DNA of 64,000 bases from DASVNK01 sp036383895 (GTDB taxonomy: Bacteria > Verrucomicrobiota > Verrucomicrobiia > Limisphaerales > SXQI01), in the NCBI GenBank assembly GCA_036383895.1, contig DASVNK010000053.1:78458-142457 (forward strand). The letters are read 5' to 3'. Below are positions 54,286 through 63,330 of the stretch, in pieces. How positions within the stretch are numbered: the first letter of the stretch is position 1; each line of letters starts with the position of its first letter. The notes under the pieces were generated by a model. That model worked only from the letters and a program-made list of their open reading frames with translations, did no database searches and was not told the origin of the DNA. Made by a program: the position numbers and the translations under genes.

Positions 54286-55712
54286 CGCGCCCCCTCCTTC
54301 ACCGGAGGAATCACCGACGTGTCTTCGTTCAGGCCCACCGTGATATTCAACCGCTGCATCCGGTACCTCAGCGCATGACGGCTAATCTTGAGCTGATCCG
54401 CCGTTTTCGTGAGACTAAAATGATTCTGCTCTAACAAATTATTGATCAATTCGCGTTCAAAATTCGCCACCGATTCATCCAGTGACAATGTGCCATTCAA
54501 CACTGGCATCTCGCCCTTGCGCAAGCGCGTTTCTGTTTCAAAGTCCGGCAAACTGCTCGCCTGGATTTCGTCGCTGCTCTCGAGAATCACCGCGCGTTCG
54601 ATCACGTTTCGCAACTCCCGCACATTCCCCGGCCAGTGATGCGAGAGAAGCTGGTTCTGCGCCGCGCGCGAAATCCCCTTAATCTGCTTGTTCAATGAGA
54701 AGCCGAAATACTTTAAAAAATGCTCCGCGAGCAGGATCACGTCTGGCCCGCGTTCCCGCAGGGCCGGCGGACGAAACTGCACCACGTTTAGCCGGTGGTA
54801 CAAATCCTCGCGAAACTGGTTCTGCCGGATCGCATCAATGATGTCCCGATTCGTCGCCGCGATCAGCCGCACATCCACCTTCAATTCCTGGTTCCCACCA
54901 ACCCGCGTGAACGTCCCATCCTCGAGAAACCGCAGCAACTTCGCCTGCAGAGGCCGGCTCATGTCACCGATCTCATCCAGAAAAATGGTCCCCCCATCCG
55001 CTTCCTCCACCCGGCCATGCTTCTGCCGGAGCGCGCCCGTGAATGACCCCTTCTCGTGCCCAAACAATTCACTCTCCAGCAATAGCTCCGGAATTGCCGC
55101 GCAATTGATCCGCACATAATGACCCTGCGCCCGCTTGCTTAAGCTGTGCAGGCAACCGGCCACCAACTCCTTGCCCGTCCCGCTCTCACCAAGGATCAAC
55201 ACCGTCGCATTTGTCGGCGCCACCGTCCGGATGAGTTGTTTCAACTCTTGCATCCGCGGCGATTCGCCGATGATCTGGTCGATCCTGTAGGCCTCGCCCG
55301 CTCGCGCCTTGAGCGCCGCGTTCTCCATGATCAACTTGTGCCGCTCCGCGCACCGCGACACCGCATGCAGCAATTCTTCCGGCGCGAAGGGCTTCGCCAA
55401 ATAATCAATCGCCCCCGCCTTGATTGCTTCCACCGCAAGCTTCGGCGTCGCGTACGCCGTGATCATCAACACGGGTAAATTCGGCATTTTCGTTTTCGCT
55501 TTCGCCAAAAATTCATACCCGCTCATCCCGCCGAGCCGCGCGTCGGTGATCACCATGAAGAATTCTTCCTGCCCGAGCAGCTTCAGCGCTTCTTCCGCGG
55601 AATCGGCCGCGCGATATTGGTATCCTTCGGCGCTCATGATCGTTTCGAGCGACAAGCGCATGTTCTTCTCGTCGTCGACAACCAGGAGCGGTGGGAGTGC
55701 GTTGTTGGTCAT
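54282..55712 (-). CDS. NtrC-family sigma-54-dependent response regulator
   Basis: 476 residues: receiver with D13, D14, phospho-acceptor D57 and K107-region LAKPF; AAA+ domain with Walker A GESGTGKE, the sigma-54 contact loop GSFTGA (usual form GAFTGA) and Walker B GGTIFLDEIGD; Fis-type helix-turn-helix at the end (SLTKTADQLKISRHALRYRM). It activates sigma-54 promoters when phosphorylated by its partner kinase. The only clear sigma-54 promoter I find in the window is at 26018. It overlaps the kinase stop and the next gene by four bases each. Confidence 0.93.
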   Translation of the reverse strand: MTNNALPPLLVVDDEKNMRLSLETIMSAEGYQYRAADSAEEALKLLGQEEFFMVITDARLGGMSGYEFLAKAKTKMPNLPVLMITAYATPKLAVEAIKAGAIDYLAKPFAPEELLHAVSRCAERHKLIMENAALKARAGEAYRIDQIIGESPRMQELKQLIRTVAPTNATVLILGESGTGKELVAGCLHSLSKRAQGHYVRINCAAIPELLLESELFGHEKGSFTGALRQKHGRVEEADGGTIFLDEIGDMSRPLQAKLLRFLEDGTFTRVGGNQELKVDVRLIAATNRDIIDAIRQNQFREDLYHRLNVVQFRPPALRERGPDVILLAEHFLKYFGFSLNKQIKGISRAAQNQLLSHHWPGNVRELRNVIERAVILESSDEIQASSLPDFETETRLRKGEMPVLNGTLSLDESVANFERELINNLLEQNHFSLTKTADQLKISRHALRYRMQRLNITVGLNEDTSVIPPVKEGAR

Positions 55713-57148
55713 TTCTTAACTGTAAAAACTGTTTTCGCCGGCAATGTTACGCGGAACGTTGTGCCCTTGCCCGCTTCGGACTGAACCTCCACCTCGCCAT
55801 TATAAAGCTCCGTGTTATGCTTCACAATCGCGAGTCCCAGGCCGGTCCCCTTCTCTTTCGTCGTAAAGTAAGGCTCGAAAATCTTATCCAATTTCTCCTT
55901 CGGAATACCCGGGCCATTATCAGTAATTGTTACGACGATGGAATAATTGTCGCCATAATCCGCGCTCACGTCGATCCGTCCCTTGCCGTCCATCGCTTCC
56001 CGCGCGTTTTGCAAAATGTTTACGAAAACTTCCGAAAGATGCCCCCGTTGCGCAAGCAAAGCTGGCAAAGCCGCCCCGTACTCACGATTCACTTTCACAT
56101 CGTAAATTGCTCCCGGCGGGAACACCTGCTCGATGGCCCGATCCAATTCCTCGGTGATATCCAGCTTTTCAACCTTCCCCTCCGAAAGCCGCGCGTACCC
56201 CATTAACTCCGTGATGATCCGGTCCGAACGATCCACCTCCTCGCGGATAATTTTAATCTGCTGCGTGATCGTCTTCCCTTCTTTCACCGTCCGCTGCAGT
56301 GTGAACGCCGCGTTGTTAATAATCCCAAGCGGATTCTTTAACTGGTGCGCAATCTCCGCCGCCAACCGTCCCGTCGCCTGAAGCTGCTCCTGCCGCTGCG
56401 AATGTTCCCGCGCTTCCTCATCCGCGCGCCGCTGCTTTTCCATCAGCACCTGCACGCCATAACAAAGCGTCGTCATCAGGATCAACAACGACAACCTCAG
56501 CAGGAACGGCTCGTTCCACAACGTCGGCGCTTCCATTGGAAAGTTCGACGAAGCATCGTCGTTGTAAGCGTTCCATTGCCATTGCCGCAGGATGTAGTGA
56601 ACGATCGCGGCCAACAGGTACGCGCCACTCACCGTCAAATTCAGGAACAACTGTCTCGGCGCGGACGCGATACTCACCGTGTTCCGCAAGATCAGCAGCA
56701 GAAACACCCAATAGAGAAAACTCTCGAACCCTTCCGTGATCACCGTCAAACCCGCGAAGAAAAACGCATCGATAAAACAATTAACGAAAACCAGCCGCTG
56801 CAATGCTTCCAACGAAAAGTGCCGCATCCCGAGCAACAGCGTCGCGATCGCCGCGTTCACCAGCGTGTAAGCAATAAAGAACGCCGGCACGTTCTCATAC
56901 AGCATCTCCTGCGGCGGACGTTGGATCGGCCGCGTCGGAGATCCCACCACCGTTTCAATGAAATTCGTGAGAAAGAGGAAGTAGAAAAGGACGAGCAGCA
57001 TCGCCACTTTCACCGGAATTCCGATATCCCGCTCCATCCGCTGAATGCGCGCATACTGCCGCTCCGGCGGCGGCACCCGTACGCTCAGGAACGCTGGCAA
57101 TTCCTTGATCCTTTGCCATTGCGACACACTGAGACGCTTTTCGCTCAC
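55709..57148 (-). CDS. NtrB-like membrane sensor histidine kinase, partner of the sigma-54 regulator
   Basis: 479 residues. Five or six membrane spans lie between about 45 and 235 (AMLLVLFYFLFLTNFIETVV, VPAFFIAYTLVNAAIATLLL, LFLNLTVSGAYLLAAIVHYI). A coiled linker and the H-box AAEIAHQLKNPLGIINN follow, then an N-box NILQNAREAMDG and G-boxes DNGPGIPKEKLDKIF and GTGLGLAIVKH. It should phosphorylate the NtrC-like protein. No extracytoplasmic sensor domain is obvious, so the membrane part itself may sense lipid or membrane state (inference). Confidence 0.9.
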   Translation of the reverse strand: MSEKRLSVSQWQRIKELPAFLSVRVPPPERQYARIQRMERDIGIPVKVAMLLVLFYFLFLTNFIETVVGSPTRPIQRPPQEMLYENVPAFFIAYTLVNAAIATLLLGMRHFSLEALQRLVFVNCFIDAFFFAGLTVITEGFESFLYWVFLLLILRNTVSIASAPRQLFLNLTVSGAYLLAAIVHYILRQWQWNAYNDDASSNFPMEAPTLWNEPFLLRLSLLILMTTLCYGVQVLMEKQRRADEEAREHSQRQEQLQATGRLAAEIAHQLKNPLGIINNAAFTLQRTVKEGKTITQQIKIIREEVDRSDRIITELMGYARLSEGKVEKLDITEELDRAIEQVFPPGAIYDVKVNREYGAALPALLAQRGHLSEVFVNILQNAREAMDGKGRIDVSADYGDNYSIVVTITDNGPGIPKEKLDKIFEPYFTTKEKGTGLGLAIVKHNTELYNGEVEVQSEAGKGTTFRVTLPAKTVFTVKK

Positions 57149-57183
57149 AGGGCTAAACAGACTCCTAGACCGTAACTGCCTAA

Positions 57184-57729
57184 TTAAAGCAGTTCCAATG
57201 CCCTCTGCACGATCTTTTGCGGTTCAAACAACCTTCCTATCCCCTCGTAACCGCACGAAAGCATCCCCTCCTCCGGCCCAATAAACTCGACCCCACGCCC
57301 CTTCAACGTCGCCACATTCGCCTGCGTCGCCGGATGCAACCACATCTTCCCATTCATGGCCGGCGCCACTAGGACCGGCGTTTTCGGGTTCAACGCCAGC
57401 GCCACGCACGTCAACGCATCATCCGCCAAACCATGCGCCAACTTCGCCAGCACATTCGCAGTCGCCGGCGCGATCAACAGCAAATCTGCCTCATCCGCCA
57501 ATTTGATATGCGTCGGTTTCCATCCCTCCTCTTCCCCGTACAAATCCGTTTCCACCGGATTCCGCGAAAGCGTTTTGAACGGAAGCGCCGTAATGAACTT
57601 CTGCGCATCCGCAGTCATGACGACATGCACCTCGGCTCCCTGCTTCGTGAGTTGGCTCGTGATCTCCGCCGCCTTGTAAGCCGCAATTGAGCCCGTGACG
57701 CCGAGCACGATATTCTTTCCCTTGCTCAT
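57184..57729 (-). CDS. coaC: Phosphopantothenoylcysteine decarboxylase, stand-alone (CoaC-like flavoprotein)
   Basis: 181 residues: VLGVTGSIAAYKAAEI, active His in THIKLADEADLLLIAPATAN, APAMNGKMW and the reactive loop LSCGYEGIGRL. This is the N-terminal, FMN-dependent half of the usual CoaBC fusion (about 400 residues); the CoaB synthetase half is missing and the gene ends cleanly. It decarboxylates phosphopantothenoylcysteine in coenzyme A synthesis. Its start overlaps the gmk stop. Confidence 0.9.
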   Translation of the reverse strand: MSKGKNIVLGVTGSIAAYKAAEITSQLTKQGAEVHVVMTADAQKFITALPFKTLSRNPVETDLYGEEEGWKPTHIKLADEADLLLIAPATANVLAKLAHGLADDALTCVALALNPKTPVLVAPAMNGKMWLHPATQANVATLKGRGVEFIGPEEGMLSCGYEGIGRLFEPQKIVQRALELL

Positions 57730-58373
57730 AACCGTTCCCCCTCACCCGAGTAATCCGGCAGCTTCGCCCGCGACGCCCGCAATTTCTCCGCCGTCACAAT
57801 TCCGGTCAGCCTCGATAAATCATCCTCCACCGTGCTGCTGATGATCAAATAATCGAAGTTCTTCCAGTGCCCAATCTCGTGCCGCGCCACGCTGAGCCGC
57901 TTCTGAATATTCGCCGGCGAATCCGAATCGCGCTTCTTCAACCGCTCTTCCAGGATTGTCAAACTCGGCGGTGCGAGAAATACCGTAACCAGTGATTTAC
58001 GAATATCCTCGTCCGACTCGGCCTTCGCGCGAATCGTTGCCGCGCCCTGCACGTCAATGTTCAACAACACATCCTTGCCCTGCCGCAGCTTGTTCAAAAC
58101 TTCCGACTTCAACGTCCCATAGCTGTTCCCGTGCACCGTCGCATGTTCCAAAAAATTCCCAGCCTGCACCCGCCGCAAAAAATCTCCCGCCTCTAAGAAG
58201 TAATAATCCACCCCGTCCTTCTCCCCCGGCCTCGGCTCTCGCGTCGTGCAGGTAATCGCGCGCACCGCCGCATTCGGGTTTGCTTCCAGCAACGCCTGGC
58301 AAAGCGTCGTTTTTCCACCGCCAGAAGGCGCAGAAACAACAATCAATAAATTCGGTTTCGCCGTTACCGCCAT
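57726..58373 (-). CDS. gmk: Guanylate kinase
   Basis: 215 residues: P-loop SAPSGGGKTTLCQALLE, GMP-binding TCTTREPRPGEKDGVDYYF and the lid region ILEERLKKRDSDSPANIQKRL. It phosphorylates GMP to GDP with ATP. It follows yicC by seven bases and overlaps coaC by four; the rpoZ gene often found between gmk and coaBC is absent. Confidence 0.95.
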   Translation of the reverse strand: MAVTAKPNLLIVVSAPSGGGKTTLCQALLEANPNAAVRAITCTTREPRPGEKDGVDYYFLEAGDFLRRVQAGNFLEHATVHGNSYGTLKSEVLNKLRQGKDVLLNIDVQGAATIRAKAESDEDIRKSLVTVFLAPPSLTILEERLKKRDSDSPANIQKRLSVARHEIGHWKNFDYLIISSTVEDDLSRLTGIVTAEKLRASRAKLPDYSGEGERL

Positions 58374-58380
58374 GGATCCT

Positions 58381-59259
58381 TTACTCCACGTTCTGCACCT
58401 GTTCGCGAAATTTCTCCAACTCCGTCTTCAGCGTCACCACCTCGCGCACAATCGTGCTGTCGCTCGCCTTCGATCCAATCGTGTTCACTTCGCGATTCAT
58501 CTCCTGCGCCAGAAAGTCCAAGGTCCGTCCCACCGGCTCCTCGGATTTACAGACCTCGTCGAACTGTTTGAAGTGGCTCTCCAATCGCGTGAGTTCCTCC
58601 GTTATGTCCGACCGATCCGCAAAATAAATAATCTCCTTCTGCAACCGCTCGTCCTCTTCCGTTGGCAACGGCAATCCCGCATTCTTGATCCGTTCCCGCA
58701 ACGCCTCCCGATACCGTTCCACCATCGCCGGCGCTTCCTTCTGCACTTTCGCCACCGACTTCCGCATCGCAGCAATCCGCGCCTTCAAATCCTTCGCCAG
58801 GTGCGCCCCTTCCCGCGCCCGCATTTTCACGCAAGCTTCCAACGCCTTCTGCACCGCCGCCTCAATCGCCGGCCAAAAATGATCCGCATCCGCCAGCGCC
58901 GTATCCGCCTGGAATACTCCCGGCGCCCGCACCAGCGTCTCCAGCGTCAGCTCATTCGAAATCTTCAATTCCGCCGCCAGCTTCCGCAGTTCCCGCGCAT
59001 AAGCCTTCGCCAGACCCATGTTCACCTGCGCCTGCCCCACCACATCCTCTCCCGCGTGCAATGTGATCCGCGCCGTCACCCGCCCCCGCGCCAACCGCTT
59101 ATTGATCTCCGTCCGAACCCGCGATTCCAACGGCTCCAATTCCCGCGGCAGGTAGACATTAATCTCAGCCTGACGGCGGTTCACCGAACTCACCTCCACC
59201 GAGATCTTGTAACCTTCTTGCGTTTGCTCGCCCCGGCCATAGCCGGTCATCGATTTCAT
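58381..59259 (-). CDS. yicC: YicC-family endoribonuclease-like protein
   Basis: 292 residues, full length. Start MKSMTGYGRGE and end signature EEDERLQKEIIYFADRSDITEELTRL are hallmarks of the family. E. coli YicC has been described as an endoribonuclease; in many bacteria the gene precedes gmk, as here. It is the first gene of the nine-gene minus-strand run. Confidence 0.93.
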   Translation of the reverse strand: MKSMTGYGRGEQTQEGYKISVEVSSVNRRQAEINVYLPRELEPLESRVRTEINKRLARGRVTARITLHAGEDVVGQAQVNMGLAKAYARELRKLAAELKISNELTLETLVRAPGVFQADTALADADHFWPAIEAAVQKALEACVKMRAREGAHLAKDLKARIAAMRKSVAKVQKEAPAMVERYREALRERIKNAGLPLPTEEDERLQKEIIYFADRSDITEELTRLESHFKQFDEVCKSEEPVGRTLDFLAQEMNREVNTIGSKASDSTIVREVVTLKTELEKFREQVQNVE

Positions 59260-59582
59260 CCGCGCTGATTTATTCTGAAATCGCCTTCAGGAGCAATGGC
59301 TTTCACCGGTCGTGCTGCCGCTAACCCCCTGAACTTCCCCCCTACGTACATCTCCTTAAATTTTGGTAACTGTAACAACCCGTTGCTCGCCCCTCTCCTC
59401 ATCTTTATAGTGTCACCAATCCCGTTACGGTCTTTTGCTGGTGCTCAGCGCGACCCAAAAAGCGTTAGTTCCCCGCGAATCTCCGCAACGTGCTAAACCC
59501 AACACTAACCCAAGGAAAATGTGCGAATGGCCATCTCGGCACGAGCACACGCAGTTCGCCCGTTTTCCAGAACGACAAATAT
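59260..59582. other. Divergent intergenic region between yicC and the last secreted protein gene
   Basis: About 320 bases, no gene. It must hold promoters for both sides. A plus-strand candidate is listed at 59383-59411. The frame of the secreted protein extends into this region as far as a GTG at 59490, but that leader (rich in Thr, Gly and Cys) does not look like coding sequence. Confidence 0.6.
59383..59411 (+). promoter_or_regulatory. Candidate sigma-70-type promoter
   Basis: TTGCTC and TATAGT separated by 17 bases, about 170 bases before ATG 59583. The -10 box is a good match and the -35 box a weak one. Confidence 0.35.
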
Positions 59583-62500
59583 ATGCGAACGAAATGGACC
59601 CCGTTTCTGGCGGCCGTAAGCCTGGCCATCGGAACATCGCTGCCCGCCCTTCAGGCAGCAGCCCCAGCCACAGCCCAAGGCCTCATCACCGGCAAAGAAT
59701 TCGCCGGTATCACCGGAACCGCCGTTGCCAACCTCACCAACAACGCCAAGTTCCCTAACAATCCAGACCGGATCTTCTTCTTCCCCTACTTCGAGTGGAA
59801 TGCCACCGGCGACATCGCCACTCCCCCCGGAAACTTCTCCGATAACTACGGCGGCCAAATCGCCGGCTACTTCTATCCTCCAACCACTGGCGATTACGTC
59901 TTCTACCTCTCCGCGGACGACAATGCCGTCCTCTATTTGAGCACCAGCTCCGATCCCGCGCAGAAAAGAGTGATCGCTCGCGAAACCGTTTGGAGCAACC
60001 CGCGGGAGTACACGACGTCCGGCGGAGCAAGTGACCTCACCGCTAAGGATACCTCGCAGTACCTCGCTACGGAATGGCCCATTAAAGATCCAGGTACCCT
60101 CGCAGCCAAAATTACGCTCACCGCCGGTCAACCCTATTACATTGAAGCGCTTTTCAAAGAAGGAACCGGTGGAGATAATCTCTCCGTAGCCGTTCTGGAT
60201 CCCGGGTTCACCATCGATTCCGCTTCGCCCATCCCCGGCCAGTATCTTTCCACGGATCGGACCGGTGGCCCCGTTTCCATCGAAACTCAGCCACTGAGCC
60301 AAACCGTCGCAGAACGCGGTTCAGTCACCTTCCGCGTCGTCGCCAACGGCACCCCGCCCTACTCCTACCAATGGCGGAAAGGCACCGTGGATATCTTGGA
60401 CGCCACAAATCTCGTCTACACTGCCACCCTCGTTCCGTTCTCGGATAACAACGCGCAATACACCGTCGTAGTCACCGGCGCCGAAGGCGCACCGGTTACC
60501 AGCCAACCCGCGACGCTCACCGTCACGCCCGACACTGCCGCCCCCACAGTCCTGAACAGCAAGGCGAGCCCAAATCGCACTGAGGTCGTTCTCACATTCT
60601 CCGAGCCAATCGATCCGATTACCGGAGCAACTGCCAGCAATTACACCATCGCCTCCAGCGGCGGCCCTCTCAACGTCAGCGGTGCCACCGTCAACGGAAA
60701 TCAGGTCACCCTCACCACCGCCCAGCAAACGCTCGGCACCAAATACACCATCACCATCAACGGCGTTCGCGATACCGCTGCCACTCCGAACACCATCGCC
60801 GCGAATACCACCTCAGTGTTCCTCCCGACTGGCGCCGTCATGGAACAAAACGGCATGATCGTTTTCGAAGCGGAAAACTATGACCGTAATCTGGATGGCC
60901 TCTGGGTCCGCAGCACCACCCGTGGCGTGCCCTCCGGCGGTGCCTCCATGCTCATTCCGAACGGCGCAGGTGGCAGTGAAGGTGCCACCAAGCTCGAATA
61001 CGACCTCAACTTCGCTTCCGCCGGCACCTACTACCTCTGGGTTCGCGCCAGTGCCGACAACGGCGAAGATGACTCCGTCTGGATTCATATCGATTCCGAT
61101 GGCGACAGCCTCACCGAACGCCCACCGGAGCGCGACCCAAGTGTCGCCGACCCCAATTCCGCCAGCCTGTCCGGCTTCCAACCTCAAACGGACTTCGTCT
61201 GGACTCGCGATTCACAAGGCGGACCCGACCCATTCACCATCGAAATCCCCGCCGTTGGCCCGCGCATCTTCGCGATAGCTCGCCGCGAAGACGGCGCTCA
61301 AGTCGATAAGATCATCCTCACCACCGACGCGAACTTCACTCCCACCGGCTTCGGTCCGCCAGAAACCCGCCAGGGCGCTCCCGGCCTCCCGACCGTTTCG
61401 GTAACATCGCCGACCGCGGGTCAAACCTTCGCCGCAGGCGCAAACATCAGCCTCAGCGCAAACGCTGCCGGTCAATCCACCTTGAACATTAGCCGCGTGC
61501 AATTCACCGCGAACGGCGTCGTTGTCGGCGAAGATACCAGCAGCCCATTCTCCGTCGTCTGGACCAACGCGCCCGCGGGCGTCCACGGCATCCGCGCCGT
61601 CGCCTTCGACGAAATCGGTCAAAGCACCACCTCTGACTCAGTCGCGATCACCGTCGGCAGCCCCGCTCCGCACGCCCTCCTCGTAACCGGCGTCGGCGCA
61701 ACTCCCAATGCTTCGGACTCCGGCATCATCGCCCGCCTGCAAGGCTACGGCTGGCAGGTCACCCGCATGGAAGCGCCGTCCACCACCACCGCCAGCGCCG
61801 ATGGCAAACAACTCATCATCGTCTCTTCCACCGTCACTTCCGGCGACGTCGCCGCGAAGTTCCAAAGCGTCGCCGTTCCCGTCATCTTCTGGGAACAGGC
61901 CGTTCAAGACGACTTCCTCACCACCGATCCGGCGCTCACGACCAATCGCGGCACCGTCGCTGGACAGACACAGATCAGTGTGGTGAATACAAACCACCCC
62001 ATCGCCGCAGGCATCAACCTCGGCTTGCTCACCGTCACGACGAATGCGCAGGATTACACTTGGGGTATGCCGAACTCCAACGCGGTCGTCATCGCCACCA
62101 TCGCGGCCGACCCGAGTCAGGCCGTCGTTTACGCCTATGACAAAGGCGCTATCCTCGCCAATGGAACCACTCCCGCTCCCGAGAAGCGCGTCCTGCTCTT
62201 CTCCGGCGACAACGGCTTTGCCGCCTACACCCCCGAAGCGCTCCAACTCTTCGACAACGCCGTCCAATGGGCTTCCGGCATCCGCCCCATCACCGGCGCG
62301 CGCATCGCTTGGATCAGCTTCCACACGGGAGACAACCAGCCATCGGCCGCAGCCGTAACTGCTGGCTTCACCAATGCGGCGGATGTCCGCTACACTCAAC
62401 TCCTCCGCGACGCTGGACACGAAGTTACCCGCTTCCGCACCAGTGGCACTCCAGACACGAACGTGCTGAACACCTACGACCTCGTCATCATCAGCCGCTC

Positions 62501-63278
62501 CGTGCCGAGCGGTGATTATCAGGATCCACCCGAAACGCTCGCTTGGAATAGCGGCATCACCACCCCCACCATCGTCCTCGGCGCGTATGGTCTGCGCCAG
62601 AATCGCCTGGGTTATTACACCGGCAACAACATTCCCGACACTGCCGGCCCAATTAAACTCTCCGTCACCGATACCAACCATCCCATCTTCGACGGCATCG
62701 TCTTTGATGCGACCGGGACAACCGTCAACGACTACGCCGTGATTGCTACTTATACGAATCAACCGCAACGCGGGATTTCCGTGGTCACCGATGCACCAGA
62801 GGACAACACCACCATTCTCGCCACCGTCGGCACTGCGGGCGACCCCACCTTCGGCGGACTCATCATCGGTGAATTGAAAGCAGGCACCCTGCTGGACTTC
62901 GGGACAACGACGCGCTCAAACGTACTCGCTGGCGACCGCTTGGTGTTTCTCACCGGCAGCCGCGAAAACGCCGCCGACGCAACCACCGGTGCCGCAGCCC
63001 TCACTTCAGAAGGCGCAGGCATCTTCGACCTCACACCAGACGGAGCGAGGATGTTCCTCAACGCCGTCGACTACATGACCGGCGCCAGCAACCCGGATCC
63101 TGAACCACCGACGCTGTCCATTACACGCAGCAGTCCAACTCAACTCAGCATCCAGTTTGAAGGAACTCTCCAGTCAACTCCATCCCTGGAAAATCCAAAC
63201 TGGACCACCGCGGCAACCACCAGTCCGCACACCGTCAGCGCGACGGAACCCATGCGCTTCTACCGCGCAGTCCGTTAA
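59583..63278 (+). CDS. Giant secreted protein: PA14-like, Ig-like, lectin-like and two ThuA/GATase-like domains
   Basis: 1231 residues from ATG 59583 (MRTKWTPFLAAVSLAIG), which gives a good signal peptide; an upstream GTG at 59490 does not. Approximate order: PA14-like domain 30-215 (GQIAGYFYPPTTGDYVFYLS, ADDNAVLYLS); Ig domain 234-314; SbsA-type Ig domain 319-417; malectin/CBM-like domain 424-579 (FEAENYDRNLDGLW); Ig domain 600-692; two related flavodoxin-like domains 697-897 and 899-1165, resembling ThuA/glutamine-amidotransferase folds, each with a V.TNHPI.(A/D)GI motif; then the recurring C-terminal module ending PMRFYRAVR. It is probably a surface carbohydrate-binding protein; the flavodoxin-like pair shows no obvious catalytic Cys. 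Confidence 0.83.
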   Translation: MRTKWTPFLAAVSLAIGTSLPALQAAAPATAQGLITGKEFAGITGTAVANLTNNAKFPNNPDRIFFFPYFEWNATGDIATPPGNFSDNYGGQIAGYFYPPTTGDYVFYLSADDNAVLYLSTSSDPAQKRVIARETVWSNPREYTTSGGASDLTAKDTSQYLATEWPIKDPGTLAAKITLTAGQPYYIEALFKEGTGGDNLSVAVLDPGFTIDSASPIPGQYLSTDRTGGPVSIETQPLSQTVAERGSVTFRVVANGTPPYSYQWRKGTVDILDATNLVYTATLVPFSDNNAQYTVVVTGAEGAPVTSQPATLTVTPDTAAPTVLNSKASPNRTEVVLTFSEPIDPITGATASNYTIASSGGPLNVSGATVNGNQVTLTTAQQTLGTKYTITINGVRDTAATPNTIAANTTSVFLPTGAVMEQNGMIVFEAENYDRNLDGLWVRSTTRGVPSGGASMLIPNGAGGSEGATKLEYDLNFASAGTYYLWVRASADNGEDDSVWIHIDSDGDSLTERPPERDPSVADPNSASLSGFQPQTDFVWTRDSQGGPDPFTIEIPAVGPRIFAIARREDGAQVDKIILTTDANFTPTGFGPPETRQGAPGLPTVSVTSPTAGQTFAAGANISLSANAAGQSTLNISRVQFTANGVVVGEDTSSPFSVVWTNAPAGVHGIRAVAFDEIGQSTTSDSVAITVGSPAPHALLVTGVGATPNASDSGIIARLQGYGWQVTRMEAPSTTTASADGKQLIIVSSTVTSGDVAAKFQSVAVPVIFWEQAVQDDFLTTDPALTTNRGTVAGQTQISVVNTNHPIAAGINLGLLTVTTNAQDYTWGMPNSNAVVIATIAADPSQAVVYAYDKGAILANGTTPAPEKRVLLFSGDNGFAAYTPEALQLFDNAVQWASGIRPITGARIAWISFHTGDNQPSAAAVTAGFTNAADVRYTQLLRDAGHEVTRFRTSGTPDTNVLNTYDLVIISRSVPSGDYQDPPETLAWNSGITTPTIVLGAYGLRQNRLGYYTGNNIPDTAGPIKLSVTDTNHPIFDGIVFDATGTTVNDYAVIATYTNQPQRGISVVTDAPEDNTTILATVGTAGDPTFGGLIIGELKAGTLLDFGTTTRSNVLAGDRLVFLTGSRENAADATTGAAALTSEGAGIFDLTPDGARMFLNAVDYMTGASNPDPEPPTLSITRSSPTQLSIQFEGTLQSTPSLENPNWTTAATTSPHTVSATEPMRFYRAVR

Positions 63279-63296
63279 TTCTCATCTCCTCCGCAC

Positions 63297-63328
63297 AGGG
63301 AGCGCGTCTTCGGGCGCGCTCCCTTTTT
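63297..63328 (+). terminator. Rho-independent terminator after the last secreted protein gene
   Basis: Nine-pair stem GGGAGCGCG (63298-63306) / CGCGCTCCC (63315-63323), loop tcttcggg, then TTTTT. It starts about 20 bases after the stop codon. Confidence 0.85.
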
Positions 63329-63330
63329 CC

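Noticed and set aside
61638..62768. 376-codon minus-strand frame opposite the last secreted gene
   Set aside because: Gly/Asp/Val-rich shadow of the ThuA-like domains; no start signal or motif.
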